Below are positions 27,165 to 37,389 of a stretch of 64,000 bases of DNA, one piece after another (the first letter of the stretch is position 1; each line of letters begins with the position of its first letter). Source of the DNA: Hoeflea sp. YIM 152468 (GTDB lineage Bacteria > Pseudomonadota > Alphaproteobacteria > Rhizobiales > Rhizobiaceae); NCBI RefSeq assembly GCF_029210485.1, contig NZ_JARGET010000038.1:62001-126000 (forward strand), given 5' to 3'. A program made the translations under genes and the position numbers. Under the pieces are notes generated by a model. It saw only the letters and a list, made by a program, of their open reading frames with translations. It had not been told where the DNA came from and ran no database searches.

Positions 27165-27977
27165 ATGGCTGAGAATGCTGAGAGCCTGTGGCTCAAAACA
27201 GCTCGCAAACCGATGTACTGGGTGATGATGGCGAGTATCTGCGCAACCGTCCTCCTGGCCGCGCTGCTGATCGTGGGGCAGTTCTTCTTCGATCTTGATA
27301 CGAACATGAGAGATTTCCTCTCTCCGTCAGACGCGCCCCTTGTCATGGCGACAATGATCGCCGGCGCGGTGGCCACGTTGTCAGCCAGTGTCTATCTGTC
27401 CGACACCTGCGGCATCATTGAACAACAGCCGTCAGGCTTTTTCGATATTGTCAGCCTGATCTGCTCGCGGGTGTCGATGATCGGCATCACCGGCGTCGTT
27501 CTGGTGATGTTGTTTGAAGTGGTGTCGCGCTACGTATTTGAAAAACCCACCTTGTGGGCCAACGAATTGTCCTTGTGGATGGCCGGCTTCATTTTTCTGC
27601 TGGCCGGGCTGTATGCCATGCAGCAGCGCAGTCACATCCGCATCTATGTGGTTTACGACCTCTTTCCCCGCTGGCTGCAGAAACTGTCGGATATCACCTC
27701 GGTGCTGCTGATCTGGGTCTTCACCTTCATGCTGATCTGGGGCGGGTACAACGAGGCGCGTGACAAGTTCCTGCGCTGGGAAACCTTCGGAACCGCCTGG
27801 GATCCTCCGCTTCCAGCAACCATCAAGCCCGCCATCCTGATTGTACTGGCGCTGGTGGCAATCCAGGCATTGTCCAACCTCATCGCAGACTGGAACAAGA
27901 TGCCCGAGCACCACTCTCCCCTCGACGACATCGACGAGGTGGAAATCGAAGACATCCGCAAGAGCATCAAGGAATAG
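27165..27977 (+). CDS. TRAP transporter small permease (DctQ), extended form
   Basis: 270 residues, longer than the usual 160-200. Two extra hydrophobic segments at the N-terminus (about 18-45 and 60-80) precede a normal four-helix DctQ core (FEVVSRYVF, ANELSLWMAGFIFLLAG). A charged tail, DDIDEVEIEDIRKS, ends the protein. It is the small membrane subunit that works with the large permease starting four bases later. Confidence 0.86.
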   Translation: MAENAESLWLKTARKPMYWVMMASICATVLLAALLIVGQFFFDLDTNMRDFLSPSDAPLVMATMIAGAVATLSASVYLSDTCGIIEQQPSGFFDIVSLICSRVSMIGITGVVLVMLFEVVSRYVFEKPTLWANELSLWMAGFIFLLAGLYAMQQRSHIRIYVVYDLFPRWLQKLSDITSVLLIWVFTFMLIWGGYNEARDKFLRWETFGTAWDPPLPATIKPAILIVLALVAIQALSNLIADWNKMPEHHSPLDDIDEVEIEDIRKSIKE

Positions 27978-27981
27978 ACCG

Positions 27982-29571
27982 ATGGATATGGGAACACTGT
28001 CTCTGCTCCTGCTGATCGCATTGTTTGCGCTTCTTGCCATGGGCATGCCGCTGGGATTTGCATCGGCCGCCCTGGCCTGCTCCGTTCTGATGATGAAATT
28101 CGGGCCCGACATTCTGTTCCGCGATTTCGGCCGCGGACCTCTGGCCGTGGTGGCCCAGGCGGTTTACCGCCAGATGACCAACTATGTTCTGATCTCGGTG
28201 CCGCTGTTCATCTTCATGGCGGCGCTGCTTGAACGAAGCGGCATCGCCAGAGACATGTATTCGTCGCTGAATGTCTGGCTGAGCCGGACCCGTGGCGGCA
28301 TTGCCATCGTCACCTCGATCATGGCGGTCATCATGGCGACGATGTCGGGTATTATCGGCGGGGAGGTTGTGTTGCTGGGGCTGATCGCACTGCCGCAGAT
28401 GCTGCGGCTCGGATACAACCAGAATCTTGCGATCGGCACGATCTGCGCCAGCGGATCGTTGGGAACCATGATCCCGCCCTCGATCGTCCTGATTTTCTAC
28501 GGCCTTGTCACCGAAACATCGATCAAGGCGCTGTTTACAGCCTCCTTCCTGCCCGGCTTCATGCTGGCGTTGTTCTTCATCATCTACATTGTTGTCAGAA
28601 CACAGCTGAACCCGGATCAGGCCCCGCTTCCCGAGCCCGATCCCGAGGATCCGCCATTCCGGGAAAAGGCGATGTTCTTTGCCGGGTTCGTGCTTGTACT
28701 GGCAATGGGCGCCACGGCACTCCTGCTCATCCGGGCGTTCATATCAATGGCGGTCGGCACGGAGGCCGTCGAAGAGGGGGCGGCGCAAACCGTCGCGGCC
28801 ACATCCGGCATCATCTATCTGTTGGGTCTCCTCGTCATTGGCGCCCTGCTTGCGCAGTTCGTGATCGGGCGCGAGAGAGTGCGCACAGGCTGGGAAATGG
28901 GCAAGGGTCTGGTCGCGCCGCTGATTGTCATCGGCGTTGTGCTGGGATCGATCTATGGCGGCATCACAGGCATCACCGAGGCTGCGGCGATGGGTGTCAT
29001 CGCCGTGTTCCTGATCACTCTGGCACGTGGCGAAATGAGCTTCGATATCGTCTGGGTATCGCTGATGCGCACCATGAAATCCACCGGGACCATCATCTGG
29101 GTGACCGTGGGCGCAGCCGCACTTGCAGCCTCCTATACGCTCGCCGGCGGTCCAACCTATGTCGCAAATCTCATTGTGAATGCAGAACTTCCCACCATGG
29201 GTGTCATCATGGTCATGATGCTGGTGTTTCTGCTCATGGGAATGTTCATGGACTGGGTGGGTATCGTCTTGCTGATCATGCCGGTCTTTCTGCCGATCGT
29301 GCTGGCACTTCCGCCCGATGAACTGGGTTTCTTGGGAACCATCGAGCCCAAATACATCGCCATCTGGTTCGGCGTCCTTTTCACGATGAACATGCAGGTC
29401 AGCTTCCTGTCGCCGCCCTTCGGTCCGGCCGCATTCTATCTGAAATCGGTCGCCCCCGCACACATTACCCTGACCGATATCTTCAAGGGATTTCTGCCAT
29501 TTATCGGCATCCAAATGCTGGCATTGCTGGTGCTGTTGCTGTGGCCGGGGCTGGTGACGACCTTCCTCTAG
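27982..29571 (+). CDS. TRAP transporter large permease (DctM)
   Basis: 529 residues from ATG 27982, four bases after the dctQ stop; the longer frame overlaps dctQ. About 12 membrane segments, with DctM blocks such as GxxxxIPPSI (GTMIPPSIVLI) and FLGMFMD-like LLMGMFMDWVGIVL. A hydrophilic insertion around residues 205-225 (LNPDQAPLPEPDPEDPPF) and more helices make it longer than the usual 425. It forms the ion-coupled channel for the DctP substrate. Confidence 0.9.
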   Translation: MDMGTLSLLLLIALFALLAMGMPLGFASAALACSVLMMKFGPDILFRDFGRGPLAVVAQAVYRQMTNYVLISVPLFIFMAALLERSGIARDMYSSLNVWLSRTRGGIAIVTSIMAVIMATMSGIIGGEVVLLGLIALPQMLRLGYNQNLAIGTICASGSLGTMIPPSIVLIFYGLVTETSIKALFTASFLPGFMLALFFIIYIVVRTQLNPDQAPLPEPDPEDPPFREKAMFFAGFVLVLAMGATALLLIRAFISMAVGTEAVEEGAAQTVAATSGIIYLLGLLVIGALLAQFVIGRERVRTGWEMGKGLVAPLIVIGVVLGSIYGGITGITEAAAMGVIAVFLITLARGEMSFDIVWVSLMRTMKSTGTIIWVTVGAAALAASYTLAGGPTYVANLIVNAELPTMGVIMVMMLVFLLMGMFMDWVGIVLLIMPVFLPIVLALPPDELGFLGTIEPKYIAIWFGVLFTMNMQVSFLSPPFGPAAFYLKSVAPAHITLTDIFKGFLPFIGIQMLALLVLLLWPGLVTTFL

Positions 29572-29776
29572 GAAAGACCGGATTTCCCTGCCGAACGGTG
29601 TCGGCGAAAATGCTGCCGGCACCGCTCACAACCGGGTGCGATTGCTCTGACCGCGCCGTGCTTGCGCCCTGGCTCTGGTCACGAGCACTCACACGCCGGG
29701 GTCGCCCATCGTTATCTTGAAGCTGCACGGCCAGGCTCAGGAACATGGCGTTCTCGACCGCTCTCGGGATCGCAGT

Positions 29777-31576
29777 CTAATGATTGTCGCGAGGCCGCGA
29801 TTTCTGTGCAATAGCCTGAAATTCCGGCGCACCACGCAGCACCATGCCGTCCGAGAACGGTTCAACCAGATCACGGAAATACTTCTGCCAGGGTGACTGG
29901 CTCTGAGGTATCGGATAGCCGCCGGCCGAAGCAAGATCAGCAGCTCTTTGCGCCCATTCCGCTTCCGGCACCAATGCCTCAACACTGCAGGTGGTCAGGT
30001 CGATGCGGATGGAGTCGCCGGATTTGAGCAAGGCCAGCCCACCACCGGCTGCAGCCTCGGGCGAGGCATTGAGAATGGACGGCGATGCAGATGTGCCTGA
30101 TTGCCGCCCATCCCCAATGCAGGGCAAGGAGGTTATGCCCTTTTTCAGCAGGTAACCGGGGGGCCGCATGTTCACCACTTCCGCCCCTCCGGGATAGCCC
30201 AGAGGGCCGGCCCCGCGCATGACCAGGATGCAATTTTCGTCCACCTCAAGCGCCGGATCATCGATTGTGCTGTTGTATTGTTCCGGTCCGTCGAAAACGA
30301 TTGCCCGCCCGACAAAGGCATCCGGATGCTTCTCGCTCAACAAATAGCGTTGCCGGAATTCCGGCGAAATCACCGATGTCTTCATCATGGCGCTATCAAA
30401 CAGATTGCCCTTCATATTGAGAAACCCGGCGTTTGCCAGCATGGGTTTTCCCACCGTGAGAATGACCTCTGCGTTCTCGCTGCGGCGGTGGCCGCAATTC
30501 TCGCCGATCGGTCGTCCGTTGACAGTGACCGCATCCGGGTTCGGCAACAGTTTCGCTTCCATCAATTCTCCGACAACCGCCGGAACACCGCCTGCGCGGT
30601 GGAAATCCTCGCCAAGATAGGCACCGGCAGGCTGCATGTTGGTGAGCAAGGGGATGTGATAACCAAGCGCCTGCCAGTCATCATTGGACAACGGAACTCC
30701 CACATGCCGGGCGACCGCATTGAGGTGGATCGGCGCATTGGTTGAGCCACCCAGCGCCGAATTGACCACAATGGCGTTCTCAAATGCAGCGCGGGTCATG
30801 ACATCGGAAGGCTTGAGATCCTCCCACACCATCTCGACGATGCGCCGGCCGGTGGAATAGGCCATTTGCCCCCGCTCGCGGTAGGGAGCGGGGATCGCGG
30901 CGGATCCGGGCAGTTGCATGCCCAAGGCTTCCGCCAGAGAGTTCATGGTCGAGGCGGTTCCCATGGTATTGCAGTAGCCGACCGATGGCGCGGATGAGGT
31001 GACCAGGTCGGCAAACTGCTCGTCATCGATCTTGCCTTCCGCATGCAGCTCCCGGGCTTTCCAGATGATGGTGCCCGATCCGGTGCGTTCATTGCGGAAA
31101 TAGCCATTCAGCATCGGCCCGACCGAGAATGCGATAGCCGGAATGTTGACCGTGGCGGCAGCCATCAGCAGCGCCGGGGTGGTCTTGTCACAGCCGATGG
31201 TGAGCACAACACCATCCATCGGATAGCCGAAGAGCGCCTCAACCAGTCCCAGATAGGCGAGGTTCCGGTCGAGCATCGCAGTCGGGCGTTTGCCGGTTTC
31301 CTGTATCGGATGCACCGGAATTTCAAATGGCACCCCGCCGCCGGCAATGATGCCATCCCGGACCCGCTTTGCCAGTTCCACATGATGGCGGTTGCACGGA
31401 GACAGGTCCGATCCGGTTTGAGCAATCCCGATAATCGGCTTGCCTGACTGCAATTCGGCGCGGGTCAAACCATAATTGACATAGCGCTCGACATAGAGCG
31501 CCGTCATTTCGGGATTGTCAGGGTTGGAGAACCAGAGCCTTGAACGCAACTCGTCAGCTGTTTTCCGATTGGACAT
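29777..31576 (-). CDS. IlvD/Edd-family dehydratase, D-xylonate dehydratase-like
   Basis: 599 residues from ATG 31576, which has GAGGAG 6 bases upstream; the longer frame has no such site. It matches the sugar-acid branch (Caulobacter XylD type): [27 protein letters not shown] and [12 protein letters not shown] contain the cysteines expected for an Fe-S cluster. C-terminal blocks [17 protein letters not shown] and [13 protein letters not shown] are also typical. It dehydrates an aldonate to a 2-keto-3-deoxy acid. It follows a sugar ABC transporter on the same strand. The exact substrate (xylonate, arabonate, galactonate or other) is undecided. Confidence 0.88.
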   Translation of the reverse strand: MSNRKTADELRSRLWFSNPDNPEMTALYVERYVNYGLTRAELQSGKPIIGIAQTGSDLSPCNRHHVELAKRVRDGIIAGGGVPFEIPVHPIQETGKRPTAMLDRNLAYLGLVEALFGYPMDGVVLTIGCDKTTPALLMAAATVNIPAIAFSVGPMLNGYFRNERTGSGTIIWKARELHAEGKIDDEQFADLVTSSAPSVGYCNTMGTASTMNSLAEALGMQLPGSAAIPAPYRERGQMAYSTGRRIVEMVWEDLKPSDVMTRAAFENAIVVNSALGGSTNAPIHLNAVARHVGVPLSNDDWQALGYHIPLLTNMQPAGAYLGEDFHRAGGVPAVVGELMEAKLLPNPDAVTVNGRPIGENCGHRRSENAEVILTVGKPMLANAGFLNMKGNLFDSAMMKTSVISPEFRQRYLLSEKHPDAFVGRAIVFDGPEQYNSTIDDPALEVDENCILVMRGAGPLGYPGGAEVVNMRPPGYLLKKGITSLPCIGDGRQSGTSASPSILNASPEAAAGGGLALLKSGDSIRIDLTTCSVEALVPEAEWAQRAADLASAGGYPIPQSQSPWQKYFRDLVEPFSDGMVLRGAPEFQAIAQKSRPRDNH

Positions 31577-31689
31577 TTCATCTCCTCTTTCGCCCGCTGT
31601 TTGAGGTCGCGGGGACCCTTGCTGTTGTTTCAAGACCAGCGAACCGGTTTCGCCTTAGCTGTCAGCAACGGCCGGCCTGGCGACCGGCC

Positions 31690-32694
31690 TCAGGATTGCA
31701 CCTTCGCTCCCCGTGCATAAAGCAACAGCATTCCAATGATGACGACGCCGAAGACGATGTTGCGGAAAACGTCAGCGGGCAGCTTGATGCCAAACTCGGC
31801 AAAATAGACCTGTGGCTGCAGCACCGACAGGATCGACTGCAGGAGCGTGATCAGAATCACGCCGGCGACCGTGCCCATATACCGGCCTCGGCCGCCGAGC
31901 ACATTGGTGCCGCCCAGAACGATGGCGGCCACGGTCGGCAAGAGATAGACATCCCCCATGGCCTGATAGGACCGGTTGGCCCAGCCGGACAGAAGGATTC
32001 CGCCGGCGGCGGCACACGCGCCTGAAAACACGAAACAGATGACAAGAACCCGGCGGGTATTGACGCCGGAGAGGAAAACCGCCCGTTCGGTGTTTCCGAT
32101 CGCGTAGATCTGCCGCCCAAGCGTCGTCCGCGTCAGCACGAAGACGGTCGCTGCGCCAAGCAGGATCCAGATCAGCAACGGATTGGGAACGCCCGGAACC
32201 AGGTGCCCCACCGCAAGCTCCCGCATAAAGGGCGTGCCGCTGTCCTGCGGCGCGAAACCTCCGGTGTGATAGACCATCACGCCCTGCGCCACCGCGTTCA
32301 TGCCGAGTGTGAAGATCATTGCCGGTGCGCGCAGATAGGCAACCCCGATCCCGTTGATAAGGCCGACCGTCATCCCGCAGGCGATGCCGAAGGGGACCGC
32401 CAGAGGCACGCCCAGCTCCGGTCCGAGAATGCCGCTCGCTCCCGTGGCCATCATACCGCCGATCGAAATGGTCCACGGAATCGAGAGATCGATGTGGCCC
32501 AGAAGAATGACCATCATCATGCCGGTCGCGATGACGCCCAGAAAGGACGCCACCTGAAGCTGCTGAACCAGATAGGTGGCCGACAGGAAATTCGGTTCGG
32601 CTATCGCACCGACTCCCAGCAGCAGGATGATGCAGCCAAAGGCAATTGTTGTTGCCTTGTCGAGTGGCTTGATGGATTTTGTCATGCCGGTCAT
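31690..32694 (-). CDS. Sugar ABC transporter permease, RbsC/YjfF type
   Basis: 334 residues, 8-10 membrane segments. It carries the BPD_transp_2 pattern GRQIYAIGNTERAVFLSGV and VLGGTNVLGGRGRYMGTVAG. It is the second permease of the CUT2-type importer and follows the first by 13 bases. It lies 113 bases before the dehydratase start, consistent with one transcript. Confidence 0.9.
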   Translation of the reverse strand: MTGMTKSIKPLDKATTIAFGCIILLLGVGAIAEPNFLSATYLVQQLQVASFLGVIATGMMMVILLGHIDLSIPWTISIGGMMATGASGILGPELGVPLAVPFGIACGMTVGLINGIGVAYLRAPAMIFTLGMNAVAQGVMVYHTGGFAPQDSGTPFMRELAVGHLVPGVPNPLLIWILLGAATVFVLTRTTLGRQIYAIGNTERAVFLSGVNTRRVLVICFVFSGACAAAGGILLSGWANRSYQAMGDVYLLPTVAAIVLGGTNVLGGRGRYMGTVAGVILITLLQSILSVLQPQVYFAEFGIKLPADVFRNIVFGVVIIGMLLLYARGAKVQS

Positions 32695-32707
32695 TGCGCT
32701 GAGTTCC

Positions 32708-33733
32708 TTACCGGTAGAGGTCGAGTTTGTTCTTGACCCGCAGAATTCTCAGCGAGCCGATCGACACCGCGAACAGCAGGACAATGCCGACGAACAACGG
32801 CTGCAGCACCGGATTGATGTCAAACACGATCAGCAGATCGCCAACGGTACGCATCACGAACGCACCGAATATGGAGCCAACGGCACTGCCGACGCCTCCA
32901 AACAGCGATGTTCCGCCAATCACCACGGCACCGATGGAATTGAGAGTGTAATCGTTGGCAAGCGAAGCTTTGGCCGCGCCGGAATAGGTGATGCAGGTGA
33001 GAAGAATACCGGCAATCGCCGCAAACAAACCGGCCAGCGTGTAGGCCAGCAGCCGCGCGCGCGCTACAGGCACGCCCGACATGTAGGCTGCCTGTTCGGA
33101 CGATCCGATCGCATAGGCCCCGCGCCCGAGCACGGACCGGCGGTAAGGCATCCAGATCAACAGCACAACGGCGATCAACAGGATGACGGTTGACGGCACC
33201 CCGGCCCAGGAACGGGTCATCAGATCGGCAAACTCGAAATTGACCGAACCGCCGGGCTGCGGACGGATAGCCAGTGAACATCCGAAATAAACCGCACCCG
33301 TGGCAAGCGTGACAATGATCGGCTGCAGCCGGCCGTACACAACGATCACGCCGTTGATGAAGCCACAGAGCAGACCAACCCCGAGCACAAGCAAAATCCC
33401 GAAAAACGCCGAGACCGGGCCGCCGACGACAACCACCGACGCCAGGCAGTTGGTCAACACAAAAATCATTCCCACCGACAGGTCGAGTCCGCCGGTGATC
33501 ACCGGCAGGGTTTGCGCCATGGCAACGAGCGCGAGCAGCGCCCCCTTGTTGGCTGCGGTGTTGATGATGTTGGCCGTCAGTCCGACATTCAGTTTCCAGC
33601 CGTAGACAAGGAACATGACGGCAAAGATCGCAACCGCGAGCAGCAGGCCACGCTGGGCCAGCAGCCAGTGGCTGAAATTGTCACGGGCACGCCCGGCGGG
33701 CGCTGCGGCTTGAGTTGAGGGTACCACACTCAT
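32708..33733 (-). CDS. Sugar ABC transporter permease, YtfT/RbsC type
   Basis: 341 residues, multiple membrane helices. The family loop is GRGAYAIGSSEQAAYMSGV and the late block is VVIGGTSLFGGVGSAVGS. It overlaps the end of the ATPase gene by four bases (coupled translation). It is a component of a galactofuranose/ribose-type CUT2 importer. Confidence 0.9.
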   Translation of the reverse strand: MSVVPSTQAAAPAGRARDNFSHWLLAQRGLLLAVAIFAVMFLVYGWKLNVGLTANIINTAANKGALLALVAMAQTLPVITGGLDLSVGMIFVLTNCLASVVVVGGPVSAFFGILLVLGVGLLCGFINGVIVVYGRLQPIIVTLATGAVYFGCSLAIRPQPGGSVNFEFADLMTRSWAGVPSTVILLIAVVLLIWMPYRRSVLGRGAYAIGSSEQAAYMSGVPVARARLLAYTLAGLFAAIAGILLTCITYSGAAKASLANDYTLNSIGAVVIGGTSLFGGVGSAVGSIFGAFVMRTVGDLLIVFDINPVLQPLFVGIVLLFAVSIGSLRILRVKNKLDLYR

Positions 33734-35277
33734 TGAACGGTCTCCGGCAAATCCCTGGTGTTTGTGATGTTGAGTGCCGCAGCAATCAGGTTGCGTTCGG
33801 TGAGCCGGTCACCGGCCAAGGTTTCGATGACAGTGCCATCGTAAAGCACCAGAACCCGGTCACAGCAGCCGATGAGTTCGTCATAATCGGTGGAGTAGAA
33901 CAGGATTGCCGCACCGCTTTCGGCCAGACGCCGGAGCAACTGGTAGATTTCCTGCTTCGTGCCCACGTCGATCCCCCGGGTGGGGTCGTTGAGCAGGATG
34001 ATGCGCGGCTTGTTCATCAGCCATTTGCCGATGACGATCTTCTGCTGGTTGCCGCCCGAGAGGGCTGCCACCGGGCCGTCAATACCGTCGGATCTGATTT
34101 TCAACAGCTCGACCATTTCCGTGATTGCTGCTTCTTCGGCCGACCGGTCGACCAGACCCCATTTGCTCATCCGGTCGACGGCGGCGAAGGTGAGGTTCTC
34201 CCGCACGGTCATGGGCAGCATCAACCCTTCATGCTTGCGGTCCTCGGGAATGAGCGCCATCCCGACAGTGTCCGACTTGGCGTGCTGCGGACTGGTGATA
34301 TCGACCGCTTCGCCGGCAATCCTGATTGTGCCGGTGGTGCCGATCAGCGTGCCGAACAGGGCAAGCAGCAATTGGCGCTGTCCCTGTCCATCAAGGCCGC
34401 CCAACCCGACCACTTCACCGGGCCGGAGTTCCAGATTGATATTGTTCAACTCCCGCTGCCAGGAGAGGTTCTCGACCTTGAGAACCGGTTCGCTATCGGG
34501 TTTCGCCCTGGTCAGCGGCGGAAAAGCGTTCTGGTATTCCCGGCCAATCATCATTTCCACCATTGCATTGTCGGTCTTGCTGCCGGCGGTGAAAGTTTCA
34601 ACATGCTGGCCATTGCGGAACACAGTGCAGTCATCCGCAAGCTCGGCGATCTCATGCATCCGGTGGGAGATGTAGACGACTGCCATCCCCTCCTCGCGCA
34701 GGCGCTTGAGCATGGCGAAGACCTTTGCCACATCCGCCGCAGTGAGCGCGGACGTGGCTTCATCAAGGATCAGCAGCTTTGGTTCGCGTGCCATCGCCTT
34801 GGCGATCTCCACCATCTGCCGGCGCGACAGCGGCAGGTCGCGTACGGTTGCATTCGGGTGGATATCCTCGCCTCCGACCACGGCCAGCGCGGCTTCGGCG
34901 CGCTTTCGCTGGGCGCGATAGTCGATTTGGCCGAACCGCATCGGCGGATTTGTAATGCAGATATTGTCGGCAACCGTCAGATCTGGCAGCAGTGAAAGCT
35001 CCTGGAAAATACAGGCAATCCCGGCCTCGTTGGCCGCGGCGGGCCGGGCAAAGACCTGCGGCCTGCCATCGAGCAGAATACGTCCCGCATTGGGCTGAAC
35101 CACTCCGGACAGCACCTTGATCAGCGTGGATTTGCCCGCGCCGTTTTCCCCCAGAAGGGCATGTATTCGTCCCCGGTCGCATTCAAAACGGACATTCTCA
35201 AGCGCTCGGACGCCGCCGTAGTGCTTGGTAATCCCTTCCATGCGCAGCAAGGGTGTAGTTTCACCTGCCATCGCCAA
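33730..35277 (-). CDS. Sugar ABC transporter ATP-binding protein, CUT2 type
   Basis: 515 residues with two fused nucleotide-binding domains as in RbsA/YtfR. The first has a canonical Walker A (GENGAGKST, about residue 43) and the Walker B block LLILDEATSAL. The second has the degenerate Walker A usual for this family (GLGGLDGQGQRQ) and LSGGNQQK, then LNDPTRGIDVG. It energises the two downstream permeases. Confidence 0.92.
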   Translation of the reverse strand: MAMAGETTPLLRMEGITKHYGGVRALENVRFECDRGRIHALLGENGAGKSTLIKVLSGVVQPNAGRILLDGRPQVFARPAAANEAGIACIFQELSLLPDLTVADNICITNPPMRFGQIDYRAQRKRAEAALAVVGGEDIHPNATVRDLPLSRRQMVEIAKAMAREPKLLILDEATSALTAADVAKVFAMLKRLREEGMAVVYISHRMHEIAELADDCTVFRNGQHVETFTAGSKTDNAMVEMMIGREYQNAFPPLTRAKPDSEPVLKVENLSWQRELNNINLELRPGEVVGLGGLDGQGQRQLLLALFGTLIGTTGTIRIAGEAVDITSPQHAKSDTVGMALIPEDRKHEGLMLPMTVRENLTFAAVDRMSKWGLVDRSAEEAAITEMVELLKIRSDGIDGPVAALSGGNQQKIVIGKWLMNKPRIILLNDPTRGIDVGTKQEIYQLLRRLAESGAAILFYSTDYDELIGCCDRVLVLYDGTVIETLAGDRLTERNLIAAALNITNTRDLPETVQ

Positions 35278-35324
35278 AGGTAGCTCCTGCCTTCACTCAA
35301 GTTTCTGTCGATTTACGCATTGTC

Positions 35325-35350
35325 GTGCCGCCGAGATGGTCCGGCGGCAC
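35325..35350 (-). promoter_or_regulatory. Stem-loop between sugar-binding-protein and ATPase genes
   Basis: GTGCCGCCG (35325-35333) and CGGCGGCAC (35342-35350) form a perfect 9-bp stem with an 8-base loop in the 92-base gap. Probable mRNA stabiliser after the binding-protein cistron. Confidence 0.6.
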
Positions 35351-35369
35351 TCCTTGGTCGCCCGTGCGG

Positions 35370-36488
35370 CTAGTTGTTGTCGCCGCTTTGCGACGAGATC
35401 TCTTCGTTGGTGAAGCCGATATTGCAGTCCGGAAAATTGTTGCCGGTAAACAGCGATCCGGGAAGATCCGGAAACACCTCCGAGCCCACCTTGTAGGGCG
35501 AGAACGAGATTGATGTCGGCAGCGAAATCGACTGCGGAATGACCTCACCCTTCAAAGCCGCAATCGCGGTCTTGATGGTGATCGCCGACTGCGCCGGACC
35601 GGTGCCGCCAGATTGGCAGACCATGCCCTTGTCGTGATACTCGTTGCACATCTGGCGAAAGGCGTTTTCATCTTCGCCGGACATGGGAACGATGAACTTG
35701 CCGGCATCGATCATCGCCTGGGCCGGTCCTTGCGAGCCGCCCTGAACGTAGATGCCGTCAAACATGCCGCCCGCTGCGATCGCGTCGGCGGTTACCTTCT
35801 GTCCGTCGCCAGGCGCCCAGTTGCCGACAACTTCGGTGACTTCCACATTGCGGCCGGAAGCATCGAGCACTTCCTGAAAGCCTGTGGCGCGGGCAATATC
35901 GACCGGCTGACCTGCGGGTCCGCGAACGAACAGGAATTTGGCCGGATCAGCGTCCGTCTTCGACAGCAGGAACTCTCCTGCGGTGCGTCCCAGGCCGACC
36001 TGATCGACATTGATCTGGATGTTCATCGGATCATCGATGACATTGTCGAAGGAAAGCACCACCACACCAGCGGCATTGGCCTTGCGCACCACCGAGCCGA
36101 AGGCGGAAGTGTTGTTGGCGTTGACGATGATGGCATCAAAGCCCTGATCGATGAAGTTGTTGGCTGCGGCAATCTGGGCGGCAATGTCCTCGCCGACCGA
36201 TACGACCTTGAACTCCTCGAGGTCCGCGGCGACTTCCGGCTGGTTGGCAAAGGCCTTTGCAACGCGGATCATCTGCACGCGCCAGTCATTGGCGATGAAA
36301 CCGTTGACCAGAGCGACCTTGTAGGGGCCTTCTTTAGCCGGCCACTGGAAGTATTGGGTGTCTTCCGACAGCGGAGCGAAGCACTGCGGATCGGCACCCG
36401 GGCCATCAACGACCTCCGGCGCGGCGAGTGCGAGGCTGGTCGACAGCATAAAGCCGGCGGCTGCGGTTATCAGTGTTTGATGTTTCAT
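35370..36488 (-). CDS. Sugar ABC transporter substrate-binding protein
   Basis: 372 residues from ATG 36488 (GGGAGGAAG upstream); the longer frame lacks a signal peptide at its start. A Sec signal (MKHQTLITAAAGFMLSTSLA, cut near LAA-APE) precedes a periplasmic-binding type 1 domain with YKVALVNGFIANDWRVQMI and GFDAIIVNANNTSA. It is the first gene of the CUT2 operon. The sugar is unknown. Confidence 0.9.
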   Translation of the reverse strand: MKHQTLITAAAGFMLSTSLALAAPEVVDGPGADPQCFAPLSEDTQYFQWPAKEGPYKVALVNGFIANDWRVQMIRVAKAFANQPEVAADLEEFKVVSVGEDIAAQIAAANNFIDQGFDAIIVNANNTSAFGSVVRKANAAGVVVLSFDNVIDDPMNIQINVDQVGLGRTAGEFLLSKTDADPAKFLFVRGPAGQPVDIARATGFQEVLDASGRNVEVTEVVGNWAPGDGQKVTADAIAAGGMFDGIYVQGGSQGPAQAMIDAGKFIVPMSGEDENAFRQMCNEYHDKGMVCQSGGTGPAQSAITIKTAIAALKGEVIPQSISLPTSISFSPYKVGSEVFPDLPGSLFTGNNFPDCNIGFTNEEISSQSGDNN

Positions 36489-36602
36489 GGTCTTCCTCCC
36501 TTTGGCGCCCAACTGCGCCCTCCCTTGATGCCGCCTTCGGCGGCCACTTCCCCAACTCACCGTCTTGCCTCCCAACGCAACGGCAGAGCGAGCTCTTTAC
36601 GG

Positions 36603-37361
36603 CTAGGCGCTGAAGTGCCTGAAGCCATTTTCCAGATGAGTCTTCATCTTGTACTGGTATGCCGTGCGATCCCGCGCCTCGAGCGCTTCCAGAATGTCAC
36701 CGTGCTCACTGAACGTCGAAGTCGAGAACGTGTGGCGGGTCTTGCCGCGCAACATGATCCTCAGGATCACCGGCTTCATGATCTTGTAGACATCCAGCAC
36801 AGCCTTGTTGTCCATGATCTGGACAAGCCGCGTGTGGAACCGGAAATCGGCCTCTGACGCATCCAGCTCGGCTTTGGCGTGGCGCAAGTCCTCATTGGCG
36901 GCGTGAAGATCAGCGATGTCCGCCGCAACGATCTTCTCGAACAGCACATCCACAGATGCCACCTCCAGCAGGCCGCGAAAGCCCTGGACATCGACAAATG
37001 TGTCGCGCGACACCTCAAGCGTGTTGAACGAAAACAGATCGAGCGCCCGCTCCATGCGGTCATCGATGATCGTCGCCCCGACTTTCGGGCGCACCGAGAC
37101 GATGCCATAGGCCTTGAGAATGCGCATTGCCTCACGGACCGTATTGCGGCTGGCCTCGAATCGCTCACACAGTTCCCGTTCCGTCGGCAGATTGTCACCT
37201 ACGGTCAGTCCCTCGCTCGAAATCAGCCCCCGGATGCTCTGAACCATCTCATCCACAGCTGAGCGCGAGGGCGGGCGAATGGCTGCATCCTGATTTTCCG
37301 CGACCGACTCAGCGGCATCGCTGCCTGGGACTGATCCAGCCGTCTGTTTTTCCGTCGCCAC
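36603..37361 (-). CDS. GntR-family regulator, FadR/FCD subfamily
   Basis: 252 residues from GTG 37361, chosen because AGGAG lies 7 bases before it; an in-frame ATG at 37406 lies upstream of a palindrome and lacks such a site. The winged helix has NLPTERELCERFEASRNTVREAMRILKAYG; the FCD domain follows with DFRFHTRLVQ. It lies directly upstream of the sugar ABC operon on the same strand (114 bases), so it is the likely regulator of transporter and dehydratase. Confidence 0.87.
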   Translation of the reverse strand: MATEKQTAGSVPGSDAAESVAENQDAAIRPPSRSAVDEMVQSIRGLISSEGLTVGDNLPTERELCERFEASRNTVREAMRILKAYGIVSVRPKVGATIIDDRMERALDLFSFNTLEVSRDTFVDVQGFRGLLEVASVDVLFEKIVAADIADLHAANEDLRHAKAELDASEADFRFHTRLVQIMDNKAVLDVYKIMKPVILRIMLRGKTRHTFSTSTFSEHGDILEALEARDRTAYQYKMKTHLENGFRHFSA

Positions 37362-37372
37362 CTGGCATCTCC

Positions 37373-37389
37373 TATTTGTAGGACAAATA
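37373..37389. promoter_or_regulatory. Palindromic operator candidate before the GntR gene
   Basis: TATTTGT (37373-37379) and ACAAATA (37383-37389) are perfect 7-base arms around AGG, 12 bases before the GTG start. The position suggests autorepression. Confidence 0.55.
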
